DNA of 64,000 nucleotides from positions 41,907,541 to 41,971,540 of the forward strand of contig CM046457.1 of the NCBI GenBank assembly GCA_025506515.1, given 5' to 3'. Shown here piece after piece: positions 44,933 to 55,846 of this stretch. This DNA comes from Flaveria trinervia (lineage: Eukaryota; Streptophyta; Magnoliopsida; Asterales; Asteraceae). A program made the translations under genes and the position numbers. Every line of letters begins with the position of its first letter. Position 1 is the stretch's first letter. The notes beneath the pieces are model-generated. The model was not told the origin of the DNA. It did not search any database and saw nothing but the letters and a program-made list of their open reading frames with translations.

Positions 44933-46039
44933 GTCACACCCCAACCTTGATGGCGGAAACATCGAGATGTGAGGGTTAAGATTGTTCACAACCATATAAC
45001 GCTATTATTTAACCCAATTATAATAATCATATGTTTCAAATGTAACATTACAAGCATAAGTCTCAAAGATGAAAATAGACATAACATAAGATGTAAGGAA
45101 TCCAAGACATTTCATTTATTTAACTAGGTCCATTCCTAGATGTGAAAGAACTTCAAAGATGGCTATCAAACTTGTGCATTTCCTGAACATGTTAAAAATA
45201 AAAGGAATGTTGGTGAGATTTTCATAGTTTTCATACATAGGTATATAAAAGATGGCAATTCATGTCATAAGTTAGTGAATAAAGTAACTAGGGATGTATG
45301 ACAGATGTAACAATCAAACCTTGACAGTTTACAAGATTCCATGTTTACAAGATTCCATGTTTACAAGATTATACGATTAGCTAAGCGTACTTGGATTAAC
45401 CAAGCAGGCTTATCAGGCCCATAGATCTATGATGTTACCAGGTTAGCAATAGTTAATGATTTCATATATAATAGTCAATACATGGTAATTACTAAAGTTC
45501 AACTGACCACAACAATATAAGTGAATTGCCCAAGTGTTTACAAGAATCAAATGATTTTACAAGTGCAATGGTTATAAGATAACATGTTTCACCCCGAAGT
45601 GTAAAAATATGAAAAAGGGGTATAGAAATACTCCCTTGGCCAATTCAATATTTAAGAGGTGACTAAGAAAAATAATAAGCGACATTCCAAAGTAATCCTT
45701 CACGAGGTACCTAAATATATATATTTACAAGATTTAAGCTTAACTATAGCAAATTTAATGTTTTAATGAGAGCTAGAGTTTTGAGTGAAATTTTGGGGAT
45801 TTTATTTGTAAGTACATTAAATAAAGAAATTTATCCCTTATATATTTTATTAGAAAAATGAACTTAAGCCAATTGTAACAACTAATAAATTTTATAATTT
45901 AAAATTTAAATATTGAAAACGCTTTAAAATGATCATGAAAAATACATTTGGACCTATACTAATTTAGTATTTATTATTTGAAATCCATAGGAATAAACCA
46001 AGAATAACCTTTGTTAAAAGGTTTTATCAAAACAACTTT
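44933..46039. repeat. LTR-like and AT-rich remnant, unassigned
   Basis: Begins TGTCACACCCCAACCTTGATGG, a typical plant gypsy LTR terminus, with gatggcggaaacatcgagatg following. No coding signal until about 46040. The element's other end was not identified. Confidence 0.4.
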
Positions 46040-47155
46040 CTTGAATGGACATCTTAGTGAAGATGTCTTTATGGTTCAAATGAAGGGTTTTCATGATACT
46101 AATCATTATGATAAATCGTGTATGCCTAAGAAGTGTATTTAAGGACTAAAGGAAATATTTAAAGCTAGAATCTTTAATTCGATGAGAAAGTCAAGCATAT
46201 TGGTTTTATAAGGAATGAAGATGAGTCGTGTGTTTATAAGAAGCCTAGCAGATTGTAATCACATCTTTTTATCTTATATGTGGATGGCATACTACTTATT
46301 CGATATGACATTCTCGAGCTATAAAAGATTAAGTATTGGTTTGGAAAGTGTTTCACAATATAGGAGTGAAACCACTTATATTCTAGAATAAAGATATATC
46401 GAAAAGACTTATTTGCTTAAGCCAAAGTGCGCTTTTTATTAGTGTGGAACCTTGTCCATGGAACGATCTGAAGTAAGTCTTAGTGACTCAAGTTTGACAA
46501 AAGAAAGAGATGATGGAAGAAGTTCCATATACTTCAGCGATTGGTTCAATCATGTATGACATGTCATGCATTAGACTTGATGTATCATATGCCTTAAGTA
46601 TGATGAGTAGATATCAACAAAACCTAGCATTTAAGAATATCATGAAGTACTTGAAAAGGACTAAGGATTTGTTCTTGGTATATGGTGGACTGGAGAAAAG
46701 CTCACTTTAAGTCATTAAACTCATGCTTGTTTCTAGACTGATTGAAATGATTCTCGATCATAGGCGGGATTTGTATTCATAATACATAATCAATTACTTG
46801 GAAGAGTACCGAGCAAATTATTGTTGCTCAATCCACGACTGAGTATGCATAAATTATGACCTTAGTTGTGGCTAAAAAGTAGCTTGGATGAAGAAGTCGA
46901 TTACTAATCTTGAGGTGATCCCTAGCTTTAAAGAACCAATAAGGATATTTTGTGACAACATTGGTGCTATTATGCAAGCAAAGGAGTTGAGGCCACATCA
47001 TAGTAACAAGCGCATCTAGAGGCAGATCCATTACTGTCTGGAAGTAATAGAAATAAGGGACTTCTAATAAGAAAAATTCATAAGATTTGAATTTGGTAGA
47101 CCGTTCATAAAGCCTATGAATCAAGTTAAGCACGAGATAGTCGATTCACCTATAG
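46040..47155 (+). pseudogene. Element L: degenerate Ty1/copia RT-RNase H fragment
   Basis: Broken frames encode a copia RT of a different lineage from the Sireviruses: NGHLSEDVFMVQMKGF (46040-46090), YVDGILLI at 46277-46300 in place of YVDD, then 46510-46710 (EVPYTSAIGSIMYDMSCIRL, VSYALSMMSRYQQN, MKYLKRTKDLFLVYGG). RNase H-like remains (QSTTEYA, a KEL/H motif) continue to about 47150. Stops are frequent, so this is an old fragment with no LTR recognised. Confidence 0.75.
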
Positions 47156-47169
47156 ATTCTAGCAATCAT

Positions 47170-48010
47170 TACAAAAGGCATTGGGTACATGATTAGATAT
47201 GAGCGTTGCATACCACCCCAAGCGGATGGTTAGAATGAAAGGACTATCCAACATTAGAAGACATGCTTAGAGCTGATGTGATAGATTTCAAAAACTATTA
47301 GGATACTCATCTGCCTTTAGCTGAGTTTACTTACAATAACAATTATCACACTAGTATCATAGTTGTACCATTTGTAGCACTATAAGAAGGAAGTGTTGAT
47401 CACTGCTGTGTTGGATAGAGGTAGGCGAAAGCCAACTTACTGGTCCTGTGATCATACACGAGACAATTGGAAAGATCACTTAAATTCAGTTGCGACTCAA
47501 AACTGCACATGAGCTTCAGAAAAGCAACACCGATGTAAGATGTAAACCATTAGAATTCAAAGTGGTAGATAACGTTCTACTTAATGTCTCACCTTGGAAA
47601 AGTGATCTTCGTTTTGGTAAACACAGTAAGCTAAACCCTAGATACATCAGACCATTCGACATCTTGTCAAGGGTTGGTCCCGTAGCTTACAAACTCAAAC
47701 TACTACAGGAACTTAGTGGTGCTCATGACACTTTTACCTGACAAATCTAAACAAGTGCTTATTGGATTTAACCCCAGTCATACCACTCGATGAAGTTTTA
47801 ATTGATGATTAGCTTCATTTTGTTGAGAAACTTGTATAGATCATGGACCAGGAGGTAAAAAGGATGAAACAAAGTCGCATTCATATAATGAAGGTTTGAT
47901 GGAATTCAAAATGAGGACAAGAATTTACTTGGGAATGCAAGGATCATATGAAACTCAAATACCCTAACTTGTTTGAAACCCTAGCGACTATTGATAAGAC
48001 TAACTATATT
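47170..48010 (+). pseudogene. Element K: degenerate Ty3/gypsy integrase end
   Basis: Contains DMLRADVIDF, THLPLAEFTYNNNYHTSI (about 47260-47360), then 47490-47741 with PLEFKVVDNVLLNVSPWKSD and LNPRYIRPFDILSRVGPVAY, and a tail resembling EFTWECKDHMKLKYPNLFE near 47910-47975 (chromodomain-like). It differs from H and I in sequence, so it is another gypsy family. Heavily mutated. Confidence 0.75.
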
Positions 48011-48469
48011 TCAGGATGAAATTCTCTCTAACATGGAGTATGTGACAGCTGGCAATTTTTGGTCGATACCGAGCCCCGACTTAGTTATGCATATCATACA
48101 TAAATTTCAATTGAATTTCATTTTATTGAAGTAATTTCATGCATAACATTATACGCATCGATGATCCGGCGTAATTACCGGTTTACACGCGGTACAACTG
48201 GCACACACGAATGTTGTTGATAATTTATATGTACATACTAATAAATACTTTAAAGTGTTACAAAGTATTTTGAAAGTCAAATTATATACGTTGGAAAAAC
48301 CTGTATTATTAGAAAACCTAAACGCGTAAATGATACTTTACCCGGAATAAATACTTTTAACGCGACTACTAGATACACGATGTATTATTAACGTATCACA
48401 GAACTAAAATATATGATTATATATGTTTTGATAATATTTGAATGTATTTTAAAAAGTAAAAAGTAAAAC

Positions 48470-48473
48470 TATA

Positions 48474-48556
<83 letters not shown>

Positions 48557-48568
48557 ATATATATATAT
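48470..48568. repeat. (TA)n microsatellite
   Basis: About 100 bp of alternating TA interrupted by occasional ATTA. It produces a spurious Ile/Tyr-repeat reading frame on the minus strand. Confidence 0.95.
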
Positions 48569-50647
48569 TCATAGTATAACAAATATCACCCAAAATAACA
48601 ATAGCACTCGAAATGAAAACAAAACACACCCTCTCCAATGTCTTGGAAGTTTCAACCCCCTTCCTCTCCTTTATTCACACAATCTCCAAGCAATCTTTAT
48701 GGTATGTGACTTTGCACGAATTTTTAGCTTTGCTATTTTGAAGAATCAACTTTATGGAACAATTAAAATAAAGTACCAACATTTCTCATTTTGTCTTCTC
48801 CCTTTCCCCTTATTTGGATGATGGAAGAGATGGAAAGGTAAGAAAAAGTAAAGTTTGAAAAGTGTTAGTGGTTATATAAAGATAACCAACCTCTATACTT
48901 CACCTATACAAAAATCACCATACTTTTTCCTTTATTCCCCCTTGAAATCGTCCACCATACCACCTCCACCATTTCATCACTTTTCAAACTTATTTTCTAC
49001 AAATTAAACGTATTTCAAGTGTTATTGTTGAAGATCCATTAACTTTAAAACTTTTTAAGCTTCTTATATCTCCCCTTCCATCTTTCTTGCTTGATTTTAG
49101 TGAGAAGTCTCCCTACTTGTCTATAAATATTTCATTTCATCATATTATTCATCTACTAGTTCATATGTAACTATCTTCATCCATAAAAGATATTTTTGTT
49201 AAAAAAGATGTTTTTACAAACATACTAACATGAACTTAATAATCTTTTTGTGTTAAAAGTAAATATTCATACATCCATGTTTGATCAAATTTGCTAGTTG
49301 ATGTTTTATAAAAAGTCATAAAGATGTGTTAAAACACAAGAACAACTCCGAATAGGTTACATTATGTTTATAGAATTTTAGATATTTTACAAGTATTATT
49401 GTAAACATTTGTGTATTTTACATGTATAAATAATAGTGAGTTGTACCATGTTATTATAAAAAAAGTTAGGTTGTGACTAGTTGACAAAGATGACACAAGA
49501 CTAAGTTATTTTGACACGGGATTTTGAACATAAATTTATGGAGTTTATAAAATAAATATTAGGTTATTTAAAAAAATAAATTAAGACAAGTTGGTAAATT
49601 GATTAATGTGACTAAGTATCTTATCCAGAAATTTTACTATGAACTTTTATTAAATTTAAAATATAATAATATTTTTTAATAATTTGAAGAAACTCTAGTT
49701 CAATTATGTTAAATTTTATAAAAGTTAGGTAAAATAAAAGAATAATTCTACTAAAAAAATAATTATATAATTACTTTGTGTGCAAGAATAGATATATTTA
49801 TACATTGATTGTAAAATATGAAAAAATGATGATTTCTCCTTACATGTTAATGCTTCAAATTTAAATATCAATTAAAATAATATAAATATTATTTTATGAT
49901 ATTATTTCAAAACCCTAATTCATGTAATTTCGCATGTGAAGTATATAATTAATTACTAAGCACTTAGGCCATGACTTGGTTCGAGTCAAAATAATATTTA
50001 GATACCCATATAATATGTCAACTTTAAAATACAAAGGTTTTCGTACCCTCTTAAATAAATATAATTTATTAATATTATAAGTAAGATATATTTCATAATT
50101 ATCAATCATATATCAAGGACGAGTCGTCAAGTCAAATACTTTATTACCAAGTTTATGTGGATGAAACATTTACATGCTTATATTTCACATAGGAGTAATT
50201 ACTTAGATATAAGTTGGGTTAATTATTCTATAAGGAACTTAGGTTGGATTTTCCTGAACACTTTGGATACTTGCATTTCTGAGCCTAATCACTCACCCGA
50301 TAGGTGAGTTTCATGGTCCCGTTTTCATTTATTTTTCTTTCGGGGGAGATTACATGCAAAATACTATTTTTGTTACCTGTCAATGATTTTTACATGTTAT
50401 ATAAGCGGTTTACTTATCATATGAAGTCCCTTGTTATCGGATCATTAATTTATTTACCAAAGTGAGGTAATCATGGATGGTACTATTGTGTTTGACAACA
50501 CCCAGGTTAATTACCCTAAATTTAATTGGAGGTCTTAAGATGTGCATAATTAGCCTTTTCAACCCTATGCTTAAATAGGCATACGTAGTGGTAATCTATT
50601 ACAGTTACTTTCTAGCTTTGCTTATGGTACTTATATAAGATTGTAGT

Positions 50648-50913
50648 TGTGACACCCTACATAAATCCCATATCGGTCGTGGATAGGAGTCCTGGTTCAT
50701 AAGGAATGTCTTGTCTCTAATATCACCAATGCGTTTTGGGCGTACCAGCTGTGGATGAGAGGAGAACTCCATAATTAAGCGTGCTCAAGTGGGAGCAATC
50801 CAAGGATGGGTGACCCTCGTGGGAAGTTTTCACTCGGGCAACCAAAAGCAAATCTGTGAGCTCCTCGTGGGCAAAGTAGGCAATATTCGTGGTATGAGGG
50901 TCTAGGTGTTATT
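50648..50913 (+). mobile_element. Cassandra-like TRIM solo LTR
   Basis: 266 bp starting TGTGACACCC with the CCCATATCGG box, holding 5S rRNA-derived sequence in its centre and ending gggtctaggtgttatt, where the expected TGTTACA is mutated. Flanks TTGTAG-T (50642-50647) and TTGTAG-C (50912-50918 overlap) suggest a near-perfect TSD (GTAGT/GTAGC). Cassandra elements are non-coding plant LTR retrotransposons carrying 5S sequence in their LTRs. No internal domain or second LTR is present, so a solo LTR is the simplest reading. Confidence 0.7.
50738..50840 (+). other. 5S rRNA-derived segment inside the Cassandra-like LTR
   Basis: Resembles plant 5S rRNA: agaactccataattaagcg (5S has AACTCCGAAGTTAAGCG), then caaggatgggtgaccctc (5S ATGGGTGACC), then gggaagttttcac (box C region). 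The RNA polymerase III internal-control boxes A, IE and C are thus in order, but several bases differ and the 5' end is compressed, so it is not a functional 5S gene. Confidence 0.8.
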
Positions 50914-51303
50914 GTAGCATAGTATGATCGACAATCAAATCATGGAAAGGCTTGTGGTCTATTTTATTGTTTACTATTACTATAAATCCTTTGAACACCA
51001 ACTTTATATTGATATATTTTCATGCATGTTTTATCAGGTAATTGATATATGCATCATGTTAAGCTAGTGTGGATCTCATTGTAGGGTCATTCATGTTGTT
51101 GGGACATTATTTCCATATTTGTCATGTTTTGAAACAATTTATATTAGTGCTACTACTTTCGCTATTTAGCTCCAAAAACAATTATGTACATTTAAAATTA
51201 TTTTTTTAAGTATGTTTTACTAAATCGTGTAGTGATTGACGAGTGATTGTGAGTCCAAGATGTTCATGCCCCGCAAGAAACCACTGTGGTGGAGGCTGTT
51301 ACA

Positions 51304-51768
51304 TAATATTATACTAAAATATTAATATATAAATTAAACTTAAAAACTAATCTATTTATTATAATAAAAGAAAGATTTTAGGTGGACACTTGACAAAATT
51401 CTAGAGCTCCTAATTTTATTTTTTTCATCTCTCTCCTATTAAATAATTACATTAATTACAAAGGATATTATTTAATTCTTTTTATATTAAATAAACTTTT
51501 ATTAAATTAATAAATATGCCTTATTATAAATGTAATTTCTAAATAAACAACTTTGTTAAGATAAGAAAATTTTATAAAACATCATAATTTTTTGAAAATA
51601 TGAAATATTTTAAAAATCATTGTTTTTAAATAATAAAACTTTTATAAAAATAATTAAATTCAAAGTATAATAAATTTTTTTAAATGACACTTTTTAAAAT
51701 GGTTTATTTTGGAACAAAATACTTGATTTTTTTAAAATGCAAAAAGTATTTTATTACTATAATTTTTA
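51304..51768. other. AT-rich sequence, nothing recognised
   Basis: Very A/T-rich, with homopolymer runs. No reading frames or repeats assigned. Confidence 0.5.
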
Positions 51769-51776
51769 GTCATAAG

Positions 51777-52190
51777 CAGTGTTGTAAAAATCGATAGGCG
51801 CTAGTCGGGCGGCGATGTAAGAACTAGGGATAATCGGGATTAATCGGATTGGTTTTTTCATATATATTTTTAGTTTTATATATAAATACACACATTTTAA
51901 ATGTAATTTTAATAAGAATGTTCAGTTTTATATATAAACATACATATTTCACCGCATTTTCTAAGTTTTTCCCGGAAGTTTTGAAAGTCGCCGGAATCCC
52001 GCCGGAACCCTACCGGAAAGTCGCCGGAATCACCGATTTTTTGCCGATTAAGACCGCCTAGGTCAGATTTGGTCCAATTTTGACTGATTACCGATTAGGG
52101 ACTCCGATTATGTGAAATCGCTAAGGTGAAAGTCCGATTGGCGATTAGTCGCCGACTAATCGACGCCTAGCGCCGATTTTTGCAACACTG
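51777..52190. mobile_element. hAT-type MITE, 414 bp
   Basis: Terminal inverted repeats: left CAGTGTTGTAAAAATCG...GGCGCTAGTCGG, right (reverse complement) CAGTGTTGCAAAAATCGGCG...GATTAGTCGG. Flanking 8-bp duplication GTCATAAG (51769-51776) / CTCATAAG (52191-52198), 7 of 8 identical. The 8-bp TSD and CAGTG termini fit the hAT superfamily. It has no coding capacity, hence non-autonomous. The interior has GC-rich gtcgccggaatc repeats. Confidence 0.88.
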
Positions 52191-52198
52191 CTCATAAG

Positions 52199-52318
52199 TA
52201 ATTTTTATTATACACTGTATCCAAATATTATATTACAATGATTAATTTTCATTAATAATTATTTAATATCTATTTATTCAACCCATGTAATACACAGGAT
52301 ACTAACCTAATATATAAT
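52199..52318. other. AT-rich flank left of element E
   Basis: No feature recognised. ATAAT at 52314-52318 could be a TSD copy of E, but the other end is lost. Confidence 0.4.
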
Positions 52319-52661
52319 TGTTGGATGAAGAAGAAGGCTAATGCAACCAAAACTAGATCACTTAAGTTATTTTGGTGCTGCATGCAAAGGCTTCCGAAGC
52401 TTATCGTGGAACTTCCGAAGGTTGTAGAGTTCTTCCGAAGACAAATGGAAAGTCCAACTTCCGAAGACAGAACACTACTTCCGAAGACAAATGCATACTT
52501 CTGAAGTTCAAGACTTAGAAGAATAAAGTAAAGATCACTTCCAAAGTATGATGAAAAGAAGAAGTCTCCAAGCCTTGGAAGAAGCAGCCTCTTCCGAAGT
52601 ATAAAATGGCTTCGGAAGTACTTACTCTTCCGAAGCCATTTAACCTTCTGAAGACACTGCT
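52319..52661 (+). repeat. Element E: truncated 5' LTR with CTTCCGAAG cluster
   Basis: Starts TGTTGGATGAAGAAG and matches LTR D (28217-28558) base for base with scattered differences, including the CTTCCGAAG cluster. At 52661/52662 it leaves the LTR (after acactgct) and enters the gag leader, so about 520 bp of LTR, including the TATA/R/U5 part and the PBS, is missing. Confidence 0.87.
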
Positions 52662-52733
52662 CAGGCTCTTGATTGCATGATCTAACCATCCAAATCAACC
52701 TGTTTTCACTCCTCCCTACCATCCACTCACTCA
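52662..52733 (+). other. Element E: gag leader remnant
   Basis: 72 bp between the deletion point and the gag ATG. Non-coding. Confidence 0.6.
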
Positions 52734-53930
52734 ATGGCCCTTAACAAATCTGAAGTAGAGATGGGGACGATGACCAAAGCACCCATCATCACCCCTGAAA
52801 ACTTCAGGTCTTGGAGTAGAAGAATGGAAGGCTTCATTAGATACCAAGACAACAAAATATGGAACTCTATTGTCAATGGACCGTACAAGCCAAAGGTGGC
52901 TTCACCTGGTGGAAACGGTGCCATGATAGAGAAAGCTGTCGAGGACTATTCTGATGAAGACAGAAAGAAGATGGACATTGATGGCAATGCTATGACTATT
53001 CTCATGACTGCAATACCGAACTCTATTATGGCGGGGTTCGAGCATTGCAAGACTGCCAAAGAATTGTTTGATGCACTTGCTTAGATGTATTCTTGCTCTA
53101 ACGACTCAAAGAAGAACTCACTAAAGCAGCAGTTCAAGAACTTCACTCATATTGCTGGAGAGACCCTGAACCAGCTGTACTTCAGGTACATTGATCTTAT
53201 CTCTTCCCTTCAGTCTGTGAAGATCACTCCTGAACTTAGAGATCTCACTAGAAAGTTCATGAGTGCTCTTCCAAATGAGTGGACATTCTACTGTGTCTCT
53301 ATTAAGAGAACAAAAAACTTGAACACTCTTTCCATGACTGAGCTCTATGGCATCCTTGATGGATACCATCTAGAGATGGAGAGTAAGAAGGGCCACCAAA
53401 CAAGCAGACCCATGAGTCTTCTTGCTAGCAATGCTTTAATGGTTGTTGAAGGCTTATTAACCCCTCAACCTCAGCATTTCCTGACTTATCAGCAACCATC
53501 CTACTCTTCTGGTCCCTACATCACTTATCCTGAGACTCCAAGGTCTCAACAGGCTCAACACAATCCCTTCCAGGAAAGTTGTGCATTTGTTTCAGGAGGT
53601 GGACACTCAGGAGATTTTCAATACTGCTTTGATGATCTTGAGTGTTTTAGCCCATATGACGTAGAATACGTGGACATTGTCCAACAAATGGCTCTCTTAA
53701 CTTATAGAGCAAAGATGCTCTTTAAGAGAACTGGAAGGCATTTCCCTCAAAACCCAATTACCAGCAAGTTTGGGTTCGACAAGCCAAGGAAAAGTGTTAC
53801 AGCTGTAACCAACTGGGTCATTTTGCAAGGGAATGCAAGGCTCCCAAGACCAATCTAGGAACCCCATAGGCCTCCACACATCCCTCAACCTCAAAGCCCA
53901 CTAAGAAGTCAATTGAAACAGCCGCAATGG
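52734..53930 (+). pseudogene. Element E gag core and broken zinc knuckle
   Basis: ATG 52734 (MALNKSEVEMGTMTKAPIIT). UBN2-type gag with NFRSWSRRMEGFIRYQDNKI and CKTAKELFDALA, interrupted by TAG at 53082-53084, then open to 53858 (LKQQFKNFTHIAGETLNQLY, LPNEWTFYCVSIKRTKNLNT). Before the CCHC knuckle the frame shifts relative to D, so the knuckle is read out of frame. The TAG is shared with D at 17697-17699. Confidence 0.88.
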
Positions 53931-54725
53931 CTCAAGAAGTTGACTGGAGCTTCATGGTACAGGATGTGACTCCTGCTCAAGCTCTCATGGCCGGAACAGA
54001 CGATGCCTAGGTATATGAACATCTCTGCACTCCAGCCTGTATAGCTAAAGTTAAACTCTATCAGGATTACAATATGGAAATCAGATCTGATATTGAGTCT
54101 TTAAATATTCTAAAATCTAATTTTAAAAGAGCTGAATCTGACTATCAAAAGAAAATTGATGAGTTAGAGAAAACTGTATCTCTTTTGAAACATGAACACA
54201 CCAACTACAAGACTCAAATCAAGGATCTGATATCCAAATTGTCTGAGGCTCAAGCCTAGCTTGTCACTGCTAAGGCTCAGGCCAGGAAGCATGCTATCTC
54301 TGAGCAGAACTTCCAAGCTATTCTTGCATCATCCTCCCATTCCAAACTCTGTTATCAGAACAAAGGAGGGTTGGGAACAAATGAAATTGCTCCACCACAT
54401 TCCTGTGAGTCTATTAGATAGCCTAGATGTGGTACTGAAGAGCAAGAGGTTCCAACTGCTGACCCTTTCTTTCCAGAGTTAAAGGATGAGGCATCAGTAG
54501 TGGCCACCACAGGGAAGGAATAGGTAGATGTACCCATCACCTCCTGTGATGATCAAATCCTAACCACCAAAGCCAGAAGAAGCAGAGCTAAAGCTGCTAG
54601 GAAAACTGCAAATAAAGTGGCTGAATCCAAACTGAAAATTAACCCCAAGCAGAAGGGTGTCTTTGTCTCAGCTGGATTCCAAGTGTTAGGTACTTCTGAT
54701 TCAGGAAATGAATGTAATGCCAGCA
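53931..54725 (+). pseudogene. Element E gag C-terminal coiled-coil segment
   Basis: Counterpart of D 18569-19363: 54074-54259 open (YQKKIDELEKTVSLLKHEHT) with stops before and after at sites where D is open (TAG near 54008 and 54257). Confidence 0.75.
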
Positions 54726-55380
54726 TCCCTGTCTACCAAAGGATCAGAATTAAAGGGAAAAGTTGTTGACGAAGAAAAGAAAACCAAGAAATAGCAACCC
54801 TCACTTTCCCAAAAGACTAACATTGCATGCATCATGTGTGGCCTGCAAAATCACATGGCAAAAGAATGTTACTACAATCCCGCAAGCACACATTATACAA
54901 ATAATGTTAGAAAAGAAGGAGCCAGGGAAGGTTTCACATTTGGACCCTTCCATACGGTTCAAGTGTTGAAGAAGGGAAAGCTAGTTTCCAAAGCAAGTTA
55001 CTTTCGGAAGAAACTCCTTCCGAAGGGAAAATGGCTTCGGAAGCAAAAGCTACTAAGGTTCGGAAGAACAAGAAAGCTCCCTTGAAACCATCCCAGAAGA
55101 AGACTGCTTTGGAAGAAAAGGTGGTGAGCACTTCTTCCGAAAACAAAGAAGCTTCGGAAGAAAACCATGTTGCAAAAGCTTCAACAAGCTTATCCTCCAA
55201 GATCAGCCAAAGGGTGGCCTGGAAGATCAAGTAAGATGCTGCAGCCCAAACCTTTTCTTGAAAGATCTCTGTTAAACCCCCATGCATATCATTTGGTTCA
55301 CTCATGTCATTATCCTTGGAAGTACCCAAGACCAGCAAGGCTTGGGTATCCAAACAAAACTGAAATCTCATCTTATGTGC
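54726..55380 (+). pseudogene. Element E gag-protease linker with second knuckle and CTTCCGAAG repeats
   Basis: 54834-55085 encodes CIMCGLQNHMAKEC. The DNA at 55005-55165 carries cttcggaag/cttccgaag words coding SEAKATKVRKNKKAP-like repeats. The block directly duplicated in D is single here. Confidence 0.77.
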
Positions 55381-55846
55381 AGGAACATCCATTTGACAAG
55401 AACAAGAATGTATGGATTGTAGATAATGGATGCTCCAAGCACATGACAGGGAACATATCTCTCCTTCAACAATTTCAACATTATGATGGAGGTCCTGTCC
55501 AGTTTGGAGGTGAGGCCGGAGGATATATTTCTAGCAGAGGGAGTATATCCAATGGTAAGTTAACAGTTGACAAAGTAACTTTGTCAAACAGCTTGAACAC
55601 AACCTGTTAAGTGTTTCTCAATTCTGTGATCAAAAGCACCAAATACTTTTCACAGAACATGAGTGCATTATCCTCAAACCAGGGATGACAATTCCTTTGG
55701 AATTGGTGCTTCTTAGATCTTCCAGGAAAGGGGATATGTACAAGCTTGATATGAACAATGCTTCCCCAATGGGTGAAGTATCATGCTTTCTTTCCAAAGC
55801 TGATAGTGATGAGTCAACACTGTGGCATAAACGTATGTTCATGTAA
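55381..55846 (+). pseudogene. Element E pol: protease and pre-integrase domain
   Basis: WIVDNGCSKHMTGN at 55413 onward: the catalytic D-S-G triplet reads D-N-G (55422-55430), while D has D-S-G. A frameshift lies near 55585. It ends with STLWHK and the same frameshift/stop as element D. Confidence 0.85.

Larger units (their letters stand above)
48041..51303 (+). repeat. Probable long 3' LTR of element K
   Basis: Begins TGTGACAGCTGGC just after the integrase remnant and ends GGTGGAGGCTGTTACA. The ends form an imperfect inverted repeat (TGTGACAGC / TGTAACAGCC). The 3.26 kb is non-coding and AT-rich and contains a (TA)n tract and an inserted Cassandra-like LTR. The boundary is based on position and terminal bases only; no partner LTR is present. 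Confidence 0.5.

Noticed and set aside
48417..48638. Ile/Tyr-repeat membrane protein
   Set aside because: Encoded only by the (TA)n microsatellite.
50738..50840. A functional 5S rRNA gene
   Set aside because: The sequence is diverged and compressed at its 5' end and lies inside a Cassandra-like LTR.
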